Source: Methanoregula sp.
GTDB taxonomy: Archaea; Halobacteriota; Methanomicrobia; Methanomicrobiales; Methanospirillaceae
Direction: 5' to 3'
NCBI GenBank assembly: GCA_028705545.1
Contig: JAQWDG010000021.1
Coordinates: 1 to 15,523 of the forward strand
DNA length: 15,523 nucleotides
Translations under genes and position numbers: made by a program
Notes under the pieces: model-generated
What the model was told of the DNA's origin: nothing
What the model saw: the letters and a program-made list of their open reading frames with translations, nothing else
Database searches by the model: none
In this document: one piece after another, positions 1 through 6,646 of the stretch
Numbering within the stretch: position 1 is the first letter of the stretch
How the letters are laid out: every line of letters starts with the position of its first letter

Positions 1-362
1 ACCCATAAATAGTTCACCGTTTTGTTACTATAGGTAGTCATATTATTACCGGTAGCCAAAGTATAAGTTACCTTACTCATATCCACGCCATTCCCACCAG
101 CAGCAAGCTGCAGATAGAAGGTCACATTGGAAATCGCCGTACCAGCATCATTTGCTTCCACACTTACCGGCCCTGACAATTCAACGGCCGAAGTAGTCTG
201 CTGTACACTCGTGTGCACGGTCTCCTGTGCCTTCTGGGTCGTGAAGAACCCGGCACCGAGTACCACATAGGAGAACACTGCCGCAACGACAACGAATGCG
301 ATCAACACAATCGCTGCCTCAAGGCCAGTGAACCCATTATCGTTATTTTTATGCGAACTCAT
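1..362 (-). CDS. Archaellin (archaeal flagellin), 3' end cut by window edge
   Basis: Structural subunit of the archaellum filament, made as a preprotein, trimmed by the prearchaellin peptidase and assembled outside the membrane. The ATG at 362-360 follows an AAGGTGA ribosome binding site and reads open for 120 codons to the window edge. The N-terminus is a class III signal peptide: a short hydrophilic leader ending ...NNDNG, predicted cleavage after Gly10, then FTGLEAAIVLIAFVVVAAVF with Glu at +5 of the mature protein, as in type IV pilin-like subunits. The following segment (residues 31-60, AGFFTTQKAQETVHTSVQQT and on) closes the N-terminal helix in the way typical of methanogen archaellins. 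The C-terminal half lies outside the window, so length and possible tandem paralogues cannot be judged. Archaeal pilins share this signal peptide, but the post-helix segment favours archaellin. Confidence 0.9.
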   Translation of the reverse strand, partial: MSSHKNNDNGFTGLEAAIVLIAFVVVAAVFSYVVLGAGFFTTQKAQETVHTSVQQTTSAVELSGPVSVEANDAGTAISNVTFYLQLAAGGNGVDMSKVTYTLATGNNMTTYSNKTVNYLW

Positions 363-433
363 GAATTCACCTTCGTGATTTTAGTAGACACTAGTCGGTA
401 CCAGCGTCTCTACACTGTTAAAAGGTATTATTT

Positions 434-443
434 GTATATATAG
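434..443 (-). promoter_or_regulatory. TATA box of the archaellin gene
   Basis: On the minus strand the sequence reads CTATATATAC, a strong archaeal TATA element. Its centre is about 76 bases ahead of the start codon at 362, which predicts a transcription start near 411 and a leader of roughly 50 bases carrying the AAGGTGA ribosome binding site. Inferred from position and sequence only. Confidence 0.55.
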
Positions 444-501
444 ATTTGTGAAAAATCAGAAATCCTTTGAGCAGTTTTTTAAATTTTTAGGGGGGATCTG
501 T

Positions 502-559
502 GTTTGGATGCAAGTTAAACCATTTTTAGATTATATTCAAGAATATACTAAATCCAAAC
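502..559. repeat. Nested inverted repeats in AT-rich intergenic region
   Basis: Outer arms GTTTGGAT (502-509) and ATCCAAAC (552-559) enclose an inner inverted repeat TATATTC-AA-GAATATA (532-547). The inner stem can be lengthened by pairing TTTAG (525-529) with CTAAA (548-552) across a two-base bulge. It lies between the divergent archaellin gene and the gene at 614. It may be an operator, or an RNA hairpin in an upstream leader; no function is known. Confidence 0.4.
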
Positions 560-613
560 TCACACATTATCCATTTTAATGTTTGAACAATCAAATACTA
601 AATTACCTGCCTT

Positions 614-1456
614 ATGGATAAAAAAGACATCACCTATATCGTTGCGGCTTTTTGTATTATTCTTGTTATAGCGTTTGTGATCAAACCACTGGCAACCGGC
701 CAGCCGGTCAATACCGGTATTCCTGTGGCAGCCACTACAGAGCCCATTATAACTGAGACCCCTCTGGTGGTATATGCTAATACTACAAGTATTGCAGTAA
801 CCTCTTCCCCGACACCAAAACCGACAACGTGGAACCAGAAAGCCCAGACAATCGGCTTTGTTAATCCGGATACCTACCATCTCTCCACAAATTCATCACT
901 TCCGCAGGGGACCAGGATCAACGCAACCCCCCCGGATATTAACCGGACCGTATACGCAACGATATCCGGGAAGTACGGCGGAACCACCCAGATCATTAAT
1001 ATCCCCTTCCCGTACTGGGAACTGTCTTATACGATAGATCCGATGATTGGTCCGATGTCCGGGCCTGCTATTGTTTCCCAACAAATTACCCCAACTCTGG
1101 GTAATGAGGTATCACGCAGCGGGATTCAGGGATCCTATGGCGCTGTAACCCCGGTGTTTTCTATACAGGTTATGGATGCGACCGACCCTAACCGCATTGT
1201 ACGGAGTATTACACCCCCCGGGGGGATTGATCCCAACCTATGGGAGGGCATCAAACCGACAACACCGGCGGTGACAACCCGTCCTAAGTATGCAGAAACC
1301 GCAGCGACACCCACTCCCAGCAATACCGACCCGCGACCGTGGACAGAAAAATTCTATGAAGGACAGAGGAGCTATTATTTCATTATCAACTCCCAGTATC
1401 TCAATTCTTACACAATTAAGATCCTTGTCCCGACAAAATATATCGGTAAATATTAG
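614..1456 (+). CDS. Secreted or membrane-anchored protein of unknown function
   Basis: 280 residues. A short positive N-terminus (MDKK) is followed by one hydrophobic helix at about residues 7-24, then a long extracytoplasmic part, so this is a signal-anchored or exported protein. Residues ~31-75 and ~211-240 are Thr/Pro-rich low-complexity linkers (for example TPTPSNTDP), common in surface proteins of methanogens. Two more ordered blocks lie between and after them: ~112-208 with the segment PFPYWELSYTIDP, and ~239-276 with the segment YFIINSQYLNSYTIKILVP, which looks like beta-strands. I recall similar lipoprotein-like or surface proteins from Methanomicrobiales but cannot name a family. The only cysteine (Cys14) is inside the hydrophobic helix and is not a lipobox. 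The ATG has no clear Shine-Dalgarno sequence; a TATA-like CATTTTAATG at ~572-581 suggests a very short leader. The adjacent archaellin gene hints at a cell-envelope role, which is inference. Confidence 0.75.
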   Translation: MDKKDITYIVAAFCIILVIAFVIKPLATGQPVNTGIPVAATTEPIITETPLVVYANTTSIAVTSSPTPKPTTWNQKAQTIGFVNPDTYHLSTNSSLPQGTRINATPPDINRTVYATISGKYGGTTQIINIPFPYWELSYTIDPMIGPMSGPAIVSQQITPTLGNEVSRSGIQGSYGAVTPVFSIQVMDATDPNRIVRSITPPGGIDPNLWEGIKPTTPAVTTRPKYAETAATPTPSNTDPRPWTEKFYEGQRSYYFIINSQYLNSYTIKILVPTKYIGKY

Positions 1457-1545
1457 AGATGATTGGGGTCCTATTTATCCAGGGACGTCAGAGGTTATAG
1501 GAAATTACGATTAGGAGGTATCAATACGATAAGATTCCCCCGATA

Positions 1546-1551
1546 TTTTTT
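1546..1551 (+). terminator. T-run downstream of the gene at 614-1456
   Basis: A six-T run preceded by CCCCCGATA lies 90 bases after the stop codon. It is the first clear oligo-T stretch on the plus strand and could end transcription, but the distance makes this weak. Confidence 0.3.
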
Positions 1552-1611
1552 ATAGCGATACCTGCTGATTGCTAAAAAAATTTCCTGTTTTACGAGAAGA
1601 AGAAATCCAAT

Positions 1612-1616
1612 AAAAA
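1612..1616 (-). terminator. T-run downstream of aIF5A
   Basis: On the minus strand a five-T run (ACTTTTTATT) occurs about 36 bases past the aIF5A stop, followed by a seven-T run at 1580-1574. Archaeal terminators are commonly simple oligo-T stretches, so either or both may end aIF5A transcription. Confidence 0.4.
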
Positions 1617-1651
1617 GTATTTTTGTGTTTATTAACCGCACTATTCTGATC

Positions 1652-2029
1652 TTAATCGAGTTTCCGTTTCCCCATGGACTCGATGTACATGATCTCTTTT
1701 CCAACCTCAAGAGTACCCTTCTTATCTTCAGGAATGGCAATCTCAAAATTGGAGTAGTCTTTCATGTCCATAAGCTGGGCCATATCACCGGCAATGGAGA
1801 TGACCTGACCGCTCTTTCTCTCGACAACCGGGACATAGGTCTTTGCGGAGACCGGTGAGACAATGGAACGCTTGACGCCATCAAAAAGCCCGACCGCATC
1901 GATCCGTGCTTTTGCCGCGCCATGTTTCCCGGGCTTTGAAGTCGCAAGTCCGACAACCCTGCACGGTTCATCGTCGATGACAATATACCGTCCTTCTTTT
2001 ATCTTTCCGATTTCAGTCTGTTCCTTCAT
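1652..2029 (-). CDS. eif5A: Translation initiation factor 5A (aIF5A, hypusine-containing)
   Basis: 125 residues, the normal archaeal length. The factor binds the ribosome and helps peptide-bond formation at stalling sequences; it needs conversion of one lysine to hypusine (or deoxyhypusine) by deoxyhypusine synthase. The modification loop is plain: SKPGKHGAAKARID at about residues 31-44, with Lys35 in the PGKHG turn as the modified residue. An N-terminal SH3-like barrel (~8-70) and a C-terminal OB-fold (~73-125) follow the family layout. The ATG at 2029 has AAGGTAA immediately upstream. It is transcribed away from the phosphatase gene at 2138, with the 108-base gap holding both promoters. Nothing is missing or unusual. 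Confidence 0.97.
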   Translation of the reverse strand: MKEQTEIGKIKEGRYIVIDDEPCRVVGLATSKPGKHGAAKARIDAVGLFDGVKRSIVSPVSAKTYVPVVERKSGQVISIAGDMAQLMDMKDYSNFEIAIPEDKKGTLEVGKEIMYIESMGKRKLD

Positions 2030-2092
2030 TTACCTTCACATCCGTTAAAACGTAACCATATTGTAAGTGCAGAAGTAATTTATCTTTATTGC

Positions 2093-2104
2093 CTTACATA
2101 AATA
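2093..2104 (+). promoter_or_regulatory. Probable TATA box for the phosphatase/NAD kinase unit
   Basis: TTACATAAATAC lies about 40 bases before the ATG at 2138, predicting a start near 2125 and a short leader. A GAGG ribosome binding site follows at ~2122-2125, ahead of the ATG. The opposite-strand element AATAAAGATAAATTACTT at ~2091-2074 could serve aIF5A. Confidence 0.4.
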
Positions 2105-2137
2105 CAACGCTGACAGCATTTAGAGGTTTTTGTCATT

Positions 2138-2914
2138 ATGGCCTTCCTTTCTGCCTGTAAGGAAATTGCAAGCCTTGTCCGTGAGAATATCCGCCCGCTG
2201 GTGGGATCACCGGAAGGCGGCAAGGTCCTCCATATGGGAGCGGACCGCACCCCTACCGAGAAGATCGATCAGGTTGCCGAAGACTGCGTGCTTGGGTATA
2301 TCCGGGAACACGAATTGTGTTCCCTTGTCATCAGCGAAGAGGCCGGGAAGGTACCGGTTGAAGGAGGGGAAGGGACGATATTTCTCGATCCTGTCGATGG
2401 GACATACAACGCTGTCGCCGGCATACCCTTTTATGCACTCTCGCTTGCATGGGCAAAAGACGGCATCGTGGAGCAGGCGTTCGTGCAGGATCTCGCAACC
2501 ACGGAGACTTTTACTGCAATCCGGGGAAAACATGCACGCTGCAACGGCAAATCCATCCATGTCTCATCCACGTCACGGCTGGACCATTCCGCAATGAGTG
2601 TGTATGGCAGGAAATTCGACCCGACCCGGATGATGCAGCTCGGCCATAAAATCCGGCGCTGGCGTCTCCTCGGGGCATCTGCACTCGAACTCTCCTATAT
2701 CGGTGCAGGGCGGATCGATGGCTTTGTTGACCTGCGGGGCACGCTTCGGATAACCGATGCAGCGGCCGGGATGCTGATCTGTACCGAAGCCGGGGGCCAG
2801 GTTTCCGATCTCAATGGGGACCCATTAGACTTTCCCGAGGAAGTAACCGTGGGGCGGTGCATTATTGCGACAAACGGTGTGCTCCACCACAAGGTGATCG
2901 AGTATCTGCGGTGA
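2138..2914 (+). CDS. IMPase/FBPase-family phosphatase (inositol-1-P, fructose-1,6-P2 or NADP phosphatase)
   Basis: 258 residues, the size of archaeal type IV fructose-bisphosphatase/inositol monophosphatase. These Mg-dependent enzymes remove phosphate from sugar or inositol phosphates, and some act on NADP. Family motifs are intact: TPTEKIDQVAED at 38-49; SEE at 66-68 (metal-binding Glu); the hallmark DPVDGT at 84-89, with Asp84 and Asp87 as metal ligands; and TDAAAG at 206-211, whose Asp207 matches the last conserved metal-site Asp. The more usual Trp before that Asp is replaced by Thr. The ATG at 2138 has GAGG 12 bases upstream; an earlier out-of-frame start was ignored. The NAD kinase gene starts 6 bases after its stop, so the two are almost certainly cotranscribed. 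In Methanocaldococcus jannaschii the same two domains are fused (MJ0917, an NADP phosphatase/NAD kinase), so NADP may be a substrate here. Substrate preference cannot be read from sequence. Confidence 0.92.
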   Translation: MAFLSACKEIASLVRENIRPLVGSPEGGKVLHMGADRTPTEKIDQVAEDCVLGYIREHELCSLVISEEAGKVPVEGGEGTIFLDPVDGTYNAVAGIPFYALSLAWAKDGIVEQAFVQDLATTETFTAIRGKHARCNGKSIHVSSTSRLDHSAMSVYGRKFDPTRMMQLGHKIRRWRLLGASALELSYIGAGRIDGFVDLRGTLRITDAAAGMLICTEAGGQVSDLNGDPLDFPEEVTVGRCIIATNGVLHHKVIEYLR

Positions 2915-2920
2915 TATACC

Positions 2921-3733
2921 ATGAAGTGCCTGCTTGTTTCACGTATCGACCTGCCCGGAGCAATCTCCTGTGTCCGGCAGATAAAAAAGGCGCTCCAGAA
3001 ATCCGGCGTTGAGGTCATAATCGAGAAAGATACCGCCGAATGCCTTGGTGAACCCGGAGTCCCGTGCAGCAAGGCCACGGCCGATGCAGCCGTGGTAATT
3101 GGCGGCGATGGTACGATCCTGCGCACCGTCCAGCAGCTTACAAAACAGATCCCGATCATCGGGATCAACCACGGGGAGGTCGGGTTCCTTGCGGATCTCG
3201 AACCAGATGATGCATGGGAATTCATACGGACACTTGTCTCCGGTTTTGAAGTGGAAAAACGGATGCGGCTTTCGCTCTTCATGAACGACCAGCCTCTCGG
3301 CGATGCCTTAAATGAGGCACTCATTGTTACGACACGCCCGGCAAAGATGCTCCGGTTCTCGATCATCATCGATGGCAGGATCTCCGAGCAGTTCCGTTCG
3401 GACGGACTTCTGGTCAGCACTCCCACGGGCTCCACAGCATATGCAATGAGCGCCGGGGGACCGATCGTAGATCCCCGTATCGAAGGATTTCTTGTCGTCC
3501 CGCTCGCACCGTATATGCTCTCGTCCCGCCCTCACTTCATCGGCAGCGACCGGAGGCTCGAGATACGGCTTGAAAGTTCCAAGCCGGCAAAACTGGTGAT
3601 CGACGGGCAAAAGACGGTGGAACTGGGAACTACTGCTACTCTTGCGGTGAAAAGATCGGAGCAGCCGGCGCTCTTTATCGATGCCTACCGCAATTTCTTT
3701 GAAAAAGTGGATGAAAAACTACGGAAACTCTGA
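2921..3733 (+). CDS. nadK: NAD kinase
   Basis: 270 residues. It phosphorylates NAD at the 2' position of the adenosine ribose to make NADP, using ATP or polyphosphate. The signature GGDGT is at 61-65 within VVIGGDGTILRTV; the NE pair (Asn131-Glu132) that contacts the nicotinamide ribose is in LNEALI; the glycine-rich block DGLLVSTPTGSTAYAMSAGG is at 161-180; and DGQ is at 228-230. All catalytic elements are present and length is typical. The ATG at 2921 overlaps no other gene; the upstream CGGTGATA around the phosphatase stop codon supplies a GGTGA ribosome binding site, which suggests coupled translation. No fused phosphatase domain is present, unlike in MJ0917. Confidence 0.96.
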   Translation: MKCLLVSRIDLPGAISCVRQIKKALQKSGVEVIIEKDTAECLGEPGVPCSKATADAAVVIGGDGTILRTVQQLTKQIPIIGINHGEVGFLADLEPDDAWEFIRTLVSGFEVEKRMRLSLFMNDQPLGDALNEALIVTTRPAKMLRFSIIIDGRISEQFRSDGLLVSTPTGSTAYAMSAGGPIVDPRIEGFLVVPLAPYMLSSRPHFIGSDRRLEIRLESSKPAKLVIDGQKTVELGTTATLAVKRSEQPALFIDAYRNFFEKVDEKLRKL

Positions 3734-3748
3734 AGCAGCATACGTGCC

Positions 3749-3786
3749 GTTTAAAAAAAGAAAGAACAAGCCTTTTCTTTAAAGGC
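3749..3786 (+). promoter_or_regulatory. TATA-like element and small hairpin between nadK and the ACT gene
   Basis: CGTTTAAAAAAAG at 3748-3760 fits an archaeal TATA box and would place a transcription start near 3780. A perfect six-pair hairpin, GCCTTT (3770-3775) and AAAGGC (3781-3786) around TCTTT, sits right after it. The element could start the ACT/hom unit; the hairpin and T-rich loop could instead close the nadK transcript. Confidence 0.35.
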
Positions 3787-3818
3787 GTCCCCATTCTTTG
3801 TTACGAAGGTGGTTTCCC

Positions 3819-4322
3819 GTGCAGGTCTCCATGAAACTCGAAATGAAAGACTCTCCCGGACAACTCGTCGCAGCACTTAAACCGATCTCGGATGTCGGGG
3901 GAAACATCATCGCGGTCATCCACCACCGCGAGCCGGATTCAGATACCCATACGTTAAACGTGCAGATCGTGCTCGCCCTTCCTGAAGGACGTCTCGACAA
4001 ACTCGTTACCCTCCTAAAAGAACAGGGTGTCCACATCCAGCGGATAGGAAAGGAGCGCCTGCTCTACAAACGCACCGTGATCCTGATCGGCCACCTGATG
4101 CATACGGACCTTTCCGATACGGTCGACCGTATCGATTCCACGGGATTTGCGGAAGTCTGCGAGATCTCGATGAGCATGCCTGCCATCAATGAACGTTCGA
4201 CATCAAGGGTTACGCTTAAGGCCACAAACCGGGTGGATATGGAATCAGCGCTTGCCGTACTCAGGAAGGTCTCCGCCGAGAAATCACTCCTGTTGATCGA
4301 GCCGCTGGAGGAGACTGCATGA
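3819..4322 (+). CDS. Double ACT-domain amino-acid-binding protein
   Basis: 167 residues from the GTG at 3819. I chose this start because AGGTGG lies 7 bases upstream and the protein then begins with its first beta-strand (QVSMKLEMKDSPGQL); a longer reading from TTG at 3798 would translate through the ribosome binding site. Residues 2-75 form an ACT domain: the DSPGQL turn, a helix, and GGNIIAVIHHRE. Residues ~77-165 form a second ACT-like unit (KRTVILIGHLMH...). ACT domains bind amino acids and control biosynthetic enzymes. The stop overlaps the start of homoserine dehydrogenase (ATGA), so the two are translationally coupled. Since that dehydrogenase has no ACT tail of its own, this protein is probably its regulatory partner, sensing threonine or a related amino acid; that is inference. 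Confidence 0.88.
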   Translation: MQVSMKLEMKDSPGQLVAALKPISDVGGNIIAVIHHREPDSDTHTLNVQIVLALPEGRLDKLVTLLKEQGVHIQRIGKERLLYKRTVILIGHLMHTDLSDTVDRIDSTGFAEVCEISMSMPAINERSTSRVTLKATNRVDMESALAVLRKVSAEKSLLLIEPLEETA

Positions 4323-5305
4323 AGGCTGCCTTAATCGGCCTTGGTTCGGTGGGACGCGGCGTTGCGGAGATGATCGCCCAGAAGAAACCCGGCATTACCC
4401 TCACGGGTATCGCAGATTCAAAGAGCGGGCGCATCTGCAATGAAGGGATCGATATCGCCGCAGTGCTTGAGACCAAACGTACTTCCGGCTTCTGCGGTGA
4501 CACGGCGATCTCCGCACATGACGTGATCACAAACGCAGACTACGATGTCCTCATCGAGGTAACCCCGACAAATGCACTCACCGGGGAGCCGGCACTCGGG
4601 TATATCCGGGCGGCCCTTCTACGGAAAAAGCATATCGTTACTTCGAACAAGGGACCAATCGCCCTCGCCTATAAAGAACTCTCGGCACTGGCAAAAAAGA
4701 ACGGCGTGGCACTGAGGTACGAGGCAACAGTTGGCGGGGCTATTCCGATCATGCACACGCTGGAGGACGGCCTGTGCGGGAACGAGATCGTTGCCGTCCG
4801 CGGCGTGCTTAACGGGACCTGCAATTACATTTTAACAAGGATGGCCGCAGAAGGACTCACGTACGAACAGGCGCTCATGGAGGCCCGGGAGATGGGCTAT
4901 GCCGAGGCAGACCCCACGTACGATGTGAAGGGGATCGATGCGGCGATAAAACTGGTGATCCTCGCAAATACGATCTGGGGCAACGGGACAAAACTGGACG
5001 ATGTAGATGTGACCGGCATCGACCTGCTTACACCGGACGCCCTGAGGCTTGCAGAAAACGGGGACTGCACAATCCGGTTGATTGCCGAAGCAATCCCGGC
5101 AAAGAAGATCCTCCGGGTTTCCCCGCGGTTGATCGCAAAGGACCACTCTCTTGTTATCGAAGGATCGCTCAATGCAATTACCCTCGAGACCGACATGGCA
5201 AAGGAGATCACGCTGATCGGGAAAGGAGCCGGGTCGGTCGAGACGGCAAGCGCTATCATCGGCGATATCCTGTACATCCGCGACCACTATGACCGGCGTG
5301 CTTGA
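4319..5305 (+). CDS. hom: Homoserine dehydrogenase
   Basis: 328 residues, NAD(P)-dependent reduction of aspartate semialdehyde to homoserine, the branch point to threonine and methionine. The Rossmann motif GLGSVGRGV is at 7-15; SNKGPIAL at 109-116 is the NK motif of the family; YEATVGGAIPIMHTLED at 134-150 carries the Glu-Ala-Thr-Val-Gly-Gly signature; and EADPTYDVKGIDAAIK at 196-211 holds the catalytic Asp/Lys region, with Lys211 the likely catalytic lysine. There is no C-terminal ACT domain, so this is the short form; regulation may come from the ACT protein whose gene overlaps its start by 4 bases. Its 3' end overlaps the next gene by 17 bases, extending the coupled series. No defect is seen. 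Confidence 0.95.
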   Translation: MKAALIGLGSVGRGVAEMIAQKKPGITLTGIADSKSGRICNEGIDIAAVLETKRTSGFCGDTAISAHDVITNADYDVLIEVTPTNALTGEPALGYIRAALLRKKHIVTSNKGPIALAYKELSALAKKNGVALRYEATVGGAIPIMHTLEDGLCGNEIVAVRGVLNGTCNYILTRMAAEGLTYEQALMEAREMGYAEADPTYDVKGIDAAIKLVILANTIWGNGTKLDDVDVTGIDLLTPDALRLAENGDCTIRLIAEAIPAKKILRVSPRLIAKDHSLVIEGSLNAITLETDMAKEITLIGKGAGSVETASAIIGDILYIRDHYDRRA

Positions 5306-6395
5306 ACACCGTAGGGAATACCTGCGCCTGATGCGCCAGTTCACGCAGGATGCCGGTTTTTTTACGGTAACCGATATCCAGAAGGCAGCCGGTATTCCCC
5401 GGAGTACTGCGCAGGACTGGGTGACCCGGCTTGTCCGCGAAGGTTGTGTCGTGGTCCGGAAAGAAAAATCCGGGCGGGCCGCTGCAAGGTATGCTGCAAT
5501 TTCTGCTGTTCCGCAGAGCACCTGCCGGCGAATCTTTACAACCACCGACGGGGACCGGGTCGAGATCTTCCACGAGTGCCTGAGCGGAGCGTGTGCGGCG
5601 TTCTGCGGTTTCCACCATGCCCGGGCGGGGGGCATCCTCACCAGCGTCCGCCGGGACGGAACACTCCTGCGCGAATGCGCCCGGGCCGGGAGCGCAAAGA
5701 TCGAGATCGGGCTCCCTCCTAGTGCAGCGGTTGGGGTTGCCGGTATATCTGTCGAGGGAGACCGGATTGTCCAGCGGATCCGCAGCATCGGGGGACCGGC
5801 ATATTCGCTGACGGACATGATGTCCCGCGCCGACGGGGTTATCCAGGTCCGATCCGGTATCCGGGACGGGATCGTGGAAGGCCTCGTGAGTACGCAGGCA
5901 CTTGCTCACCTGACCATAGGAGTCGACGATACCGATACACCGGACGGGGGTGCCACGTTTGCCCTTGCCCTTGCCCTCCTCACACGGCTGACCCTCGAAA
6001 AAGGTGTGATGCCGATCAGCCACCATGTCGTGATGCTCTGCGAGAATATTACCGAAAAGACTGCCGGAAATTCGGCGAGTTACATCGAACTTGCAGTGCC
6101 GCCGTCACGGATCGAACGGGTGATAGCAAAGGCTCGGGAGTTTGTGGAAAACGAAGCGCTCTCTCCTGAATGGGGCATTGCGGTATACCGGGGTATGACG
6201 ATCCCGCCGATACTTCGCGAATACGGAAAGCAGGTGCGTGAGACCGAGGTAAACAGAGGCCGGGCTGAAGAAATTGCAGGGAAAACTGGGATTATGCTGT
6301 ACGGGGGCAACGGGGTGATCGGGGCGCTCGGCGCTGTTGCGCTGGCCCGGCTGCCGCACGAGATCCAGCTGGATCCATCGCGGAATATTGTCTGA
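5289..6395 (+). CDS. Winged-helix/DDTD-domain protein related to methanogenesis marker 11
   Basis: 368 residues. Residues ~8-70 look like a helix-turn-helix/winged-helix (FFTVTDIQKAAGIPRSTAQD followed by WVTRLVREGCVVVRKEK), as in transcription regulators. Residues ~93-110 hold a Cys/His cluster (Cys97, Cys102, Cys106, His109, His110) that could bind a metal. The C-terminal half (~205-368) contains IGVDDTDTPDGGATFALAL at 210-228 and GIAVYRGMTIPPILREYG at 296-313. From memory these match methanogenesis marker 11 (Mmp11); the DDTD core is also seen in the tRNA-Ile2 agmatinylcytidine synthase TiaS. Family assignment is by recall and not proven. The ATG at 5289 lies inside the hom 3' end with no clear ribosome binding site; GTG at 5298 is an alternative. 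The overlap argues for a coupled operon with hom, which makes a link to amino-acid supply possible. Confidence 0.8.
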   Translation: MTGVLEHRREYLRLMRQFTQDAGFFTVTDIQKAAGIPRSTAQDWVTRLVREGCVVVRKEKSGRAAARYAAISAVPQSTCRRIFTTTDGDRVEIFHECLSGACAAFCGFHHARAGGILTSVRRDGTLLRECARAGSAKIEIGLPPSAAVGVAGISVEGDRIVQRIRSIGGPAYSLTDMMSRADGVIQVRSGIRDGIVEGLVSTQALAHLTIGVDDTDTPDGGATFALALALLTRLTLEKGVMPISHHVVMLCENITEKTAGNSASYIELAVPPSRIERVIAKAREFVENEALSPEWGIAVYRGMTIPPILREYGKQVRETEVNRGRAEEIAGKTGIMLYGGNGVIGALGAVALARLPHEIQLDPSRNIV

Positions 6396-6646
6396 GTACG
6401 GTCGAAGTACCAGTGCGGGTTCCGAAATTACCGGGAAATACGGGATCCCGGCCTTTCTGGTAAATCGTCTGGCGTAACAGGGACAAATAAACAATCTGTC
6501 AAAGGTAACTTTCCTTAAAATAATGAAATACCCACAGGCTCTGTTCCCTGTGCAGTACAACCGGTTTCACTAAACAGGAAAAAACCCGGATAACCCTGCA
6601 AACTATACACCGTCAATTCACGGTGCAGAAGAAAAAAGAGGTTGAT
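6396..6646. other. Gene-free gap with several short inverted repeats
   Basis: Between convergent genes. It holds CCGGGA/TCCCGG (6431-6436 and 6446-6451), overlapping a wider TTACC/GGTAA pair (6428-6432 and 6459-6463); CACAGG/CCTGTG (6533-6538 and 6547-6552); and CACCGT/ACGGTG (6608-6613 and 6620-6625). No open reading frame with codon sense and no tRNA cloverleaf was found. The first hairpin, followed by CCTTTCT, could end the upstream operon. Confidence 0.35.
6631..6638 (-). terminator. T-run ending the histone transcript
   Basis: On the minus strand, CTCTTTTTTCTTC begins about 9 bases after the histone stop codon, a typical archaeal oligo-T terminator. The perfect CACCGT/ACGGTG inverted repeat follows at 6625-6608. 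Confidence 0.5.

Noticed and set aside
213..443. 76-residue plus-strand frame over the archaellin start
   Set aside because: Antisense to a clear class III signal peptide; no ribosome binding site.
1495..1746. 83-residue minus-strand frame at the 3' side of aIF5A
   Set aside because: Overlaps aIF5A in another frame and runs into AT-rich intergenic DNA; no homology sense.
2695..3435. 246-residue minus-strand frame opposite phosphatase and NAD kinase
   Set aside because: Antisense to two genes with complete catalytic motifs; Ser/Arg/Pro-rich shadow composition.
4832..5818. 328-residue minus-strand open frame
   Set aside because: Antisense to hom and the winged-helix/DDTD gene, no family resemblance, Arg/Pro/Ser-rich; a shadow of good coding on the other strand.
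6408..6435. GGGTTCCGAAA-like stretch resembling a tRNA T-loop
   Set aside because: Spacing and pairing do not fit a T-arm and no acceptor, D or anticodon stem can be built around it.
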